From NCBI GenBank assembly GCA_036502765.1, contig DASXXX010000249.1, positions 1 to 8,267 of the forward strand: a DNA stretch of 8,267 nt. Direction: 5' to 3'. This document shows positions 1 through 4,822 of the stretch, in pieces; within the stretch, counting starts at the first letter, position 1, and every line of letters starts with the position of its first letter. The DNA comes from DASUAS01 sp036502765. GTDB taxonomy: Bacteria; Actinomycetota; Acidimicrobiia; IMCC26256; DASPTH01. Made by a program: the position numbers and the translations under genes. The notes beneath the pieces were generated by a model. That model saw only the letters and a program-made list of their open reading frames with translations, was not told the DNA's origin and did no database searches.

Positions 1-1308
1 GTCGACCACCAACCCACCCTGGGAGTGCGCGATCAGGTCGACCTCGCGACCGGGGTTCTCCCGTTGCATCGCGCGCAGCTGCGCGGCGAGCAGCGCCGCC
101 GACTCACGGATGGGTCGGTGGGTGTCGTCCTTGGTGTAGCGACCGCCGTTGGCGGCGTAGGAGAAGTACCGGACCTCGCCTTCGGCGGCGTGGTAGCCGA
201 GCGCGTCGACGTCGAGGCCGACGGTGGGTCCGCGATCCCACGCCGCGCCCGAGCTGTCGATGCCGGCGACCACCATGACCCGGTGCGCGGAGCCACCGGT
301 GCCGTCGGCGGCGGGCGCATCGCTGCACTCGGCGGTGACGCTGTGCGCGAAGCGCCGGCCGATCGCGACCAGGTCGAGCGTGACCTGGCCGGCGGGGGTG
401 CGGGCGAGCGCACTCGCGGCGACCGCGGCGAGCGACTGCATCGCCGCGACCATGTCGAGCGACGACGAGCGGAGGTCGTCGAGCGCGTCGGTGGCGAGGT
501 CGGTGGTGGCGTCGAGGAAACCGACCCCGGCGTCGACTGCGGCGCCCGCGTGGTCGCCGAGCCACGAACCGACGTCGCACACCGCGTCGACGGCGTCGCC
601 GACGAACGGGAGGTCGGTGTCGCAGTCGTCGGCGTCGGTGTACGCGCCCGTGCCCGACGCCGCTCCCGGTGCGGGCAACCGCAACGACGACTGGAGGTCG
701 CGACGTTCACGCGCCGCCGACCACGGCGTCTCGGTTGGCTCGTCGGCCGGGACCAGGTGCACGAGCTTGGTGAGGTCGTCGGGCTGGAAGAGCTGCATCG
801 GGTCGACGTAGCGGTCGCCGACGCGCAGCCCGAGGTGGAGCACGGTGCCGTCGTGGTCGCCATCAGTGGAGTCGGCGGTGCCGCCGGTGGCGCCGAGCAC
901 GTCGCCGCGCGCCACCGTCTGGCCGGTGCGCACCGCCACGGAGGCAAGGAACGAGTACGAGGTGCGCAGGCCGCCGGCGTGGGCAACCGTGACGTGGAGC
1001 GTGCCCGCGACCTCCCCCGCGAAGCTGACGACCCCGTCGTTGGCAGCGCGCACCGGCGTGCCCGGAGCCGCCGCGAGGTCGGCCCCACGGTGGCCGGCGC
1101 CGTAGACCGAAGCGGGTTCCTCGAACGGATGGACGACGGCGCCGTCGACCGGCCGCAGCCAACCGACCGCGCCTTCATCGAGGCCGGCGTCGGTGGCGTC
1201 GGCCGCGTGCGCCGGGCGCGCGGTGACGACGACCGCGACGGTGGTGAGGAGGACGAGCGAGACCGCGCGACGACATGCAGTGACAGGCCGCGCAGAGAGA
1301 GTGGGCAT
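1..1308 (-). CDS. Secreted M23 peptidase-like / alpha-beta hydrolase fusion protein (C-terminus beyond window edge)
   Basis: The frame stays open for 436 codons from ATG at 1308 down to base 1, with no stop, so the gene continues past the left edge. Residues 1-35 look like a Sec signal peptide: Arg-rich start, hydrophobic core at about 16-30, and a signal peptidase site A-H-A after residue 35. Residues about 50-172 are an M23 (LytM/peptidoglycan endopeptidase) fold. H73 and D77 in the HRGAD motif and H158 in VLHLGLR match the zinc ligands. The family's other two active-site histidines are replaced by F120 (YSFL instead of YxHL) and V156 (VLH instead of HLH). Residues about 195-335 form a mostly helical linker with cysteines at 229, 244 and 328. 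From about 342 an alpha/beta-hydrolase domain begins (strand VMVVAGIDSSG) and reaches the nucleophile elbow AHSQGG with S429; its acid and histidine lie outside the window. Probable role: binding or processing of cell wall or envelope esters outside the membrane. Substrate unknown. Confidence 0.85.
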   Translation of the reverse strand, partial: MPTLSARPVTACRRAVSLVLLTTVAVVVTARPAHAADATDAGLDEGAVGWLRPVDGAVVHPFEEPASVYGAGHRGADLAAAPGTPVRAANDGVVSFAGEVAGTLHVTVAHAGGLRTSYSFLASVAVRTGQTVARGDVLGATGGTADSTDGDHDGTVLHLGLRVGDRYVDPMQLFQPDDLTKLVHLVPADEPTETPWSAARERRDLQSSLRLPAPGAASGTGAYTDADDCDTDLPFVGDAVDAVCDVGSWLGDHAGAAVDAGVGFLDATTDLATDALDDLRSSSLDMVAAMQSLAAVAASALARTPAGQVTLDLVAIGRRFAHSVTAECSDAPAADGTGGSAHRVMVVAGIDSSGAAWDRGPTVGLDVDALGYHAAEGEVRYFSYAANGGRYTKDDTHRPIRESAALLAAQLRAMQRENPGREVDLIAHSQGGLVVD

Positions 1309-1352
1309 GGCGCTTCCCGAGGTCGGAACGACACGACAGACGGGGAAGCGCC
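1309..1352 (-). promoter_or_regulatory. 5'-leader hairpin sequestering the ribosome-binding site of the M23-hydrolase gene
   Basis: On the leftward transcript, GGCGCTTCCC (1352-1343) and GGGAAGCGCC (1318-1309) are perfect 10-bp complements separated by 24 bases. The 3' arm contains the only Shine-Dalgarno-like sequence (GGGAAG) and ends directly at the ATG (1308-1306). The loop itself contains a small GTCG-TTC-CGAC stem (1332-1322). A second CTTCCCC copy just upstream (1359-1353) could pair with the same arm, giving alternative structures. Folding of this kind would reduce translation unless opened. No known riboswitch class was recognised, and whether it is regulatory is inference. Confidence 0.5.
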
Positions 1353-1367
1353 GGGGAAGGTCAGTCG

Positions 1368-1396
1368 ACCATACCCATGGCGCGTGCGCGCGCCAA
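1368..1396 (-). promoter_or_regulatory. Candidate sigma-70-type promoter for the M23-hydrolase gene
   Basis: Reading leftward, TTGGCG (1396-1391) and TATGGT (1373-1368) are separated by exactly 17 bases. TATGGT fits the actinobacterial -10 pattern TAnnnT, and TTGGCG shares four of six bases with TTGACA. The predicted start near 1361 would give a leader of about 53 bases containing the whole RBS hairpin. An alternative TTGACA at 1442-1437 has only a poor -10 (GGCAAT) at 17-base spacing. Confidence 0.4.
1378..1395. repeat. Short GC-rich inverted repeat between whiG and the M23-hydrolase gene
   Basis: TGGCGCG (1378-1384) and CGCGCCA (1389-1395) form a perfect 7-bp inverted repeat around a 4-base loop. 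It lies about 60 bases after the whiG stop and has no following T-run, so it could be a weak U-less terminator for xerC-whiG. It also overlaps the -35 and fills the spacer of the candidate promoter, so an operator is equally possible. Confidence 0.3.
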
Positions 1397-1405
1397 GGGG
1401 CAATC

Positions 1406-1431
1406 GCCGATCAATTGCCGCCGATCAATTG
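1406..1431. repeat. Tandem pair of 12-bp repeats GCCGATCAATTG
   Basis: GCCGATCAATTG occurs at 1406-1417 and again at 1420-1431, a 14-base period, in the gap downstream of whiG. The repeats are an AT-rich island in otherwise GC-dominated DNA and contain the palindrome CAATTG. Two copies at a fixed period suggest a protein-binding site, but no binding protein is identified. Confidence 0.45.
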
Positions 1432-1452
1432 GAGGCTGTCAATCGGAGGCGG

Positions 1453-2238
1453 TCAGGTGCGTTCGCGCTCGGGTTCCGAGAGGCGGCCGCGCAGCTGCAG
1501 GATCGACTTGGTGTGGATCTGGCACACCCGGCTCTCGGTGACGTTGAGCAGCTTGCCGATCTCGGCCAGCGTGAGACCCTCGTAGTAGTAGAGCGTGAGC
1601 ACGAGGCGCTCCCGGTCGGGCATGCGGTTGATGGCGTCGGCGAGGAGGTGCTTCATCTCGTCGACCTCGTAGGCCTCGACCGGATCGTGCTTGCCGTCGG
1701 TGATGGTGTCGCTGACGGTGGCCGAACCCGAGCGGTCGGAGGAGCCGGCAGCGAGCAGGTCGTCGAGCGCGACCAGACCGGTGAACGAGATCTGCGAGAG
1801 CGTGTGCGTGAGCTCGCCCTCCGTCCAGTCGAGCTCCGCCGCGACCTCGCCGTCTTCCGGCGTGCGGCGCAGCTCGTTCTCGAGCTTCGAGATCGCCCGC
1901 TCGATCGCCCGCGCCTTGGCCCGCACCGAGCGGGGCACCCAGTCGATCGACCGCAGTTCGTCGATGATGGCGCCCTTGATCCGCGAGATCGCGTACGTCT
2001 CGAACTTGAACCCGCGTCCCGGGTCGAACTTGTCGATGGCGTCGATCAACCCGAAGATCCCGTAGCTCACGAGGTCGGACTGCTCGATGTTCTGCGGCAG
2101 ACCGGCGGCGACACGTCCGGCGACGAACTTCACCAGCGGCGAGTAGTGGAGGATGAGCCGCTCGCGCGCGGTCGACGTGCCGTTGGACTTGTAGTCGGTC
2201 CAGAGCTCGTCGAGGGCTTCGGTGGGATCGTCAGGCAC
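1453..2238 (-). CDS. whiG: RNA polymerase sigma factor of the WhiG/FliA (sigma-28) family
   Basis: A 261-residue alternative sigma factor, normal length for WhiG/FliA. It would direct RNA polymerase to sigma-28-type promoters controlling sporulation septation in Streptomyces or motility genes elsewhere. Region 2 spans about residues 28-98 (HYSPLVKFVAGR, then SDLVSYGIFGLIDAIDKFDP). The SIDWVPRSVR stretch (97-106) that follows is typical of this subfamily and unlike sigma-70 housekeeping or ECF factors. Region 3 covers about 107-155. Region 4 covers about 198-252, with a helix-turn-helix at LTLAEIGKLLNVTESRVCQIH. The GTG at 2238 was chosen because family homology begins right after it; the frame is open further upstream, but only through xerC sequence without similarity. 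The start lies 8 bases inside the 3' end of xerC, with only a weak SD-like GAAG, so translation is probably coupled. WhiG in Streptomyces is held by the c-di-GMP-dependent anti-sigma RsiG; no anti-sigma gene is present here. Confidence 0.9.
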   Translation of the reverse strand: MPDDPTEALDELWTDYKSNGTSTARERLILHYSPLVKFVAGRVAAGLPQNIEQSDLVSYGIFGLIDAIDKFDPGRGFKFETYAISRIKGAIIDELRSIDWVPRSVRAKARAIERAISKLENELRRTPEDGEVAAELDWTEGELTHTLSQISFTGLVALDDLLAAGSSDRSGSATVSDTITDGKHDPVEAYEVDEMKHLLADAINRMPDRERLVLTLYYYEGLTLAEIGKLLNVTESRVCQIHTKSILQLRGRLSEPERERT

Positions 2239-3193
2239 GTGGGTGGGTCGCTTCGTAGACGGCGCGGAGCCGGTCGCGGGTGACGTGGGTGTAGATCTGA
2301 GTGGTCGCGAGATCTGCGTGGCCGAGGAGCTCCTGGACTGCCCGGAGGTCGGCTCCGCCTTCGAGCAGGTGCGTAGCGTACGCGTGGCGCAGCGCGTGGG
2401 GGTGGACGGCCCGCCCGTCGGGCAGCGGGTGTCGTTCGAGGATGCGGCGCGCATCGCGCGGCGTGAGCACCCGGCCGCGCTGGTTGAGGAACACGATGTC
2501 GGCGGGTGAGTCGCCGAGCGAGTTGCCGGCGGCGAGTGCCGGGCGACCGCGGTCGAGCCACGCGGCCAGGGCGTCGATCGCGGGCGCGCCGACGGGGACC
2601 CGCCGGACCTTCGAGCCCTTCCCGAGCACGGTGAGGAGCCGGCGGTCGAGGTCGCAGTCGGTGATCCGCAGTCCGCAGCACTCGGACACCCGGAGCCCGG
2701 CGCCGTAGAGCACTTCGAGCACGGCGAGGTCGCGCAGGACGACGGCGACCGCGACGGGGTCGTCGCCCTCTTCCGCTTCGGCGGTGATCAGGTCGACCGC
2801 GTCGGTCATGTCGTCGAGCAGGTCGTTGGCCTCCTCGGTGCGGATCACGCGCGGGAGGCGGCTCGCGCCCTTCGGCGCCCGCAGGAGGGCGCCGAGGTCA
2901 CGGTCGAGCACGCCCTGACGGCGGAGGAAGCGGAGGTACGCCCGGAGGGCAGCGGCCTTGCGGGCGATCGTGGTGCGGGCGAACCCGCGTGTGTCGAGGT
3001 AGGCGAGGAAGCGGCGGAGCGTCCGGTGGTCGAGGTTCGACGGGCCACCGGCACAGCCACCGCGTTCGGCCCACGTGACGAACTCGGCGACGTCGCGCTC
3101 GTACGCCGCGCGGGTGTGCGGGCTGCGTCCCACGAGTGACTCGGCGAACGCCTCGGCACGCCACTGCGTCGCCTCCGACGTGGTCGCCGCCAT
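2231..3193 (-). CDS. xerC: Tyrosine recombinase XerC/XerD
   Basis: A 320-residue site-specific tyrosine recombinase, close to the roughly 300 of E. coli XerC/D; it resolves chromosome dimers at dif with a partner Xer protein and FtsK. The N-terminal SAM-like core-binding domain covers about residues 10-105. The catalytic domain shows all six family residues: R168 (GAGLRVSE), K192 (GKGSK), H266 and R269 (HPHALRHAYATH), H292 (LLGHADL) and nucleophile Y301 (TTQIYTHV). The C-terminus HPRA is also typical. An acidic stretch at about 137-147 is slightly longer than in E. coli. ATG at 3193 is preferred because AAAGG sits 9 bases upstream; GTG at 3199 would add two residues but leaves only 3 bases to the same AAAGG. 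The gene is first in a leftward unit with whiG. I chose the name XerC over XerD because actinobacterial clusters with dprA and comM usually carry xerC; sequence alone does not separate them here. Confidence 0.92.
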   Translation of the reverse strand: MAATTSEATQWRAEAFAESLVGRSPHTRAAYERDVAEFVTWAERGGCAGGPSNLDHRTLRRFLAYLDTRGFARTTIARKAAALRAYLRFLRRQGVLDRDLGALLRAPKGASRLPRVIRTEEANDLLDDMTDAVDLITAEAEEGDDPVAVAVVLRDLAVLEVLYGAGLRVSECCGLRITDCDLDRRLLTVLGKGSKVRRVPVGAPAIDALAAWLDRGRPALAAGNSLGDSPADIVFLNQRGRVLTPRDARRILERHPLPDGRAVHPHALRHAYATHLLEGGADLRAVQELLGHADLATTQIYTHVTRDRLRAVYEATHPRA

Positions 3194-3235
3194 GGTCACG
3201 TGCCTTTCGCGTTCGGGACCGCCCCCGAGTGCACC

Positions 3236-3241
3236 ACGCTA
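3236..3241 (-). promoter_or_regulatory. Candidate -10 element for xerC-whiG
   Basis: Leftward TAGCGT (3241-3236) matches the actinobacterial -10 pattern TAnnnT. It would start transcription about 35 bases before the xerC ATG, leaving room for the AAAGG ribosome-binding site. No convincing -35 is visible at 17-18 bases. Confidence 0.3.
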
Positions 3242-3250
3242 CCCGGGCGC

Positions 3251-3260
3251 GGGCGCGCCC
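3251..3260. repeat. 10-bp palindrome between divergent promoters
   Basis: GGGCGCGCCC is a perfect palindrome placed almost exactly midway between the two divergent TAnnnT boxes. It could be a shared operator, but such sequences arise easily in DNA this GC-rich. Confidence 0.25.
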
Positions 3261-3273
3261 CTGACCACGTCGG

Positions 3274-3279
3274 TAGGGT
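3274..3279 (+). promoter_or_regulatory. Candidate -10 element for the amidase, placed for leaderless transcription
   Basis: TAGGGT is followed by 7 bases and then the amidase ATG. In actinobacteria a TAnnnT box about 7 bases before a start codon commonly marks a leaderless transcript. The AGGG inside the same box could instead act as a Shine-Dalgarno sequence with 8-base spacing, so both readings are open. No clear -35 is visible. Confidence 0.4.
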
Positions 3280-3286
3280 GCGCGGC

Positions 3287-4720
3287 ATGGGTGAAGCCAG
3301 GACCGATCGCTGGTACGACGAGTTCGACGGCACCGGGCTCGCGGCCGCGATCCGCGCCGGTGACGTGTCGGCGGTCGAGGCCGTCGACGCCGCCGTCGCC
3401 CGCATCGAGGCCGTCGACCCGTTGGTGCACGCACTGGTGGCCGAGCGGTTCGAGGCCACCCGTGACGAAGCTGCGGGGCCATTGGGTGACGGCCCGTTCG
3501 CGGGTGTCCCCTACCTGGTGAAGGCGCTCGGTGCGCAGGTGACGGGACTGCCCACGTCGCGCGGGTCGCGGTTGTGGGCCGACGACGTGGCGTCCGCCGA
3601 CAGCCTGGCGGTGGCGCGGGCGCGCGCCGCGGGCGTGCTGGTGCTCGGCATGACCAACACCCCCGAACTGGGCAAGAACGGCTCGACCGAACCGATCTTC
3701 CACGGGCCGACCCGCAACCCCCACGACCTGTCGCGCTCCCCCGGCGGGTCGAGCGGTGGGTCTGCCGCGGCGGTGGCGTCGGGCATGGTGCCGATCGCGC
3801 ACGGCAACGACGGCGGCGGGTCGATCCGCATCCCGGCCGCCGCATGCGGGCTGTTCGGGCTCAAGCCGTCGCGAGGGCGGGTGCCGAACACGCCGTTCCT
3901 CGAGGCGTTCTCGTACCCGGTCGGCTGCACGCACTCGCTCACTCGCACGGTGCGCGACAGCGCGGCGTTGTTGGACGCGGTGTCGAGTCCCGCGGGCGGT
4001 GACGCCGTGGCCGTGGCGCCGCCGGCCCGACCGTTCCTCGACGAGGTGGGGGCGGATCCGGGGCGGCTGCGCGTCGGGTTCACCTGCGTGACCGCACGCG
4101 GGGTGACCGCCGACGACGACCTGGTCGACGCAGTGGCGCGCACCGCCGGGTTGTGCGAGTCGCTCGGTCATTTGGTCGAGGAGGCTGCCTTCACGTACGA
4201 CGCGGCGGCGGCGAACGGCGCGCTGGCCGCGGTGATGTCGGTGAACGTGGCGTTCGCCGTGGACGCGCGGCTAGGTGCGCTGGGACGCGCATTGCGCGAC
4301 GACGACCTCGAGCCGTTCACGCGCGTGCTCTACGAGAGCGGTCGTGGGATGAGCGGAGCGAAGGTGATCGGCGCGCTCCAGCAGTTCGAGCGCACCGGCC
4401 GTGAGGTGGCGCCGTTCTTCGAGCAGTACGACGTGCTGCTCACGCCGACGATGGCGGTCCGGGTGCCCGAGCTCGGGTGGGCCGACACGAGCAGGCCGGA
4501 GACGATGGTGAACGCGTCGGCGTTCAGCGCGTTCACGGGGGTGTTCAACACCACGGGGCACCCGGCGATGAGCGTGCCCGCGGGCGTCGACGGCAACGGC
4601 CTGCCGATCGGCGTGCAGTTCGTCGCGCGCCTCGGCGAGGAAGCGACCCTGTTGCGGTTGGGATCTGCGCTCGAAGCCGCCGCGCCGTGGCCGACTGCGC
4701 CGGTCACACCCGTCGGTTAG
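3287..4720 (+). CDS. Amidase-signature family hydrolase, 6-aminohexanoate-cyclic-dimer hydrolase (NylA)-like
   Basis: A 477-residue cytoplasmic amide hydrolase with no signal peptide. The Ser-cisSer-Lys triad is complete: K79 (VPYLVK), cis-Ser S155 (in PGGSSGGS) and nucleophile S179 (GGGSIRIPA). The spacings between them are close to those of NylA. The segment AHGNDGGGSIR, the TRNPHDLSRSPGGSSGGS block and the C-terminal GLPIGVQF...LLRLGSALEAAAPW also resemble NylA and related amidases more than GatA. GatA function is unlikely because no gatB or gatC is adjacent and the core differs. The real substrate is unknown; nylon-oligomer activity should not be assumed from family name. ATG at 3287 was chosen because homology starts directly after it (DRWYDEFDGTGLAAAIRAGDVSAVEA); the frame is open further upstream but into the promoter region. 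The gene sits between the xerC-whiG unit and comM-dprA and is probably transcribed on its own. Confidence 0.88.
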   Translation: MGEARTDRWYDEFDGTGLAAAIRAGDVSAVEAVDAAVARIEAVDPLVHALVAERFEATRDEAAGPLGDGPFAGVPYLVKALGAQVTGLPTSRGSRLWADDVASADSLAVARARAAGVLVLGMTNTPELGKNGSTEPIFHGPTRNPHDLSRSPGGSSGGSAAAVASGMVPIAHGNDGGGSIRIPAAACGLFGLKPSRGRVPNTPFLEAFSYPVGCTHSLTRTVRDSAALLDAVSSPAGGDAVAVAPPARPFLDEVGADPGRLRVGFTCVTARGVTADDDLVDAVARTAGLCESLGHLVEEAAFTYDAAAANGALAAVMSVNVAFAVDARLGALGRALRDDDLEPFTRVLYESGRGMSGAKVIGALQQFERTGREVAPFFEQYDVLLTPTMAVRVPELGWADTSRPETMVNASAFSAFTGVFNTTGHPAMSVPAGVDGNGLPIGVQFVARLGEEATLLRLGSALEAAAPWPTAPVTPVG

Positions 4721-4734
4721 CCGTGCCCAAGTAA

Positions 4735-4757
4735 CTGTCACACCCCTGCGCGAGCCT
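4735..4757 (+). promoter_or_regulatory. Candidate PafBC/RecA-NDp-like promoter upstream of comM-dprA
   Basis: CTGTCACAC, 8 bases, then GAGCCT follows the layout of the actinobacterial LexA-independent DNA-damage promoter (tTGTCRgtg-N8-TAnnnT). The TGTC core, the following A, the spacing, and the A and final T of the -10 agree; the -35 tail and the first T of the -10 do not. It would leave a leader of about 60 bases before the comM GTG. Assignment is inference. Confidence 0.3.
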
Positions 4758-4810
4758 CGGCGTCACCGTCGAGGTCGCCGCGGTCCGGCCCTCCCCCACT
4801 GGTCTGTGTC

Positions 4811-4817
4811 AGGGAGG
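4811..4817 (+). promoter_or_regulatory. Strong ribosome-binding site of comM
   Basis: AGGGAGG lies 5 bases before GTG at 4823 and is the best Shine-Dalgarno match in the window. It fixes the comM start, which also agrees with where family homology begins. Confidence 0.8.
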
Positions 4818-4822
4818 TCGCC

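Noticed and set aside
33..1403. Leftward frame of 456 codons covering the same region as the first gene
   Set aside because: Its translation is low-complexity Ser/Arg/Pro/Thr. The neighbouring frame from ATG 1308 has a signal peptide, M23 motifs and a hydrolase elbow and is the real gene; it runs off the window edge without a stop.
25..2283. Long rightward open frame of 752 codons across the M23-hydrolase and whiG genes
   Set aside because: It is antisense to two clear genes, is extremely Arg/Gly/Val/Asp-rich, and has no recognisable motif. Long open antisense frames are expected in DNA this GC-rich.
2239..2454. Possible 72-residue N-terminal extension of the sigma factor
   Set aside because: This stretch lies inside the conserved 3' part of xerC and reads as Ser/Thr/Pro-rich sequence with no sigma-factor similarity.
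2231..3193. Xer-like gene as an integrase of a mobile element
   Set aside because: Length, HPRA C-terminus, operon with whiG and lack of any phage, tRNA or attachment-site context point to a housekeeping Xer recombinase.
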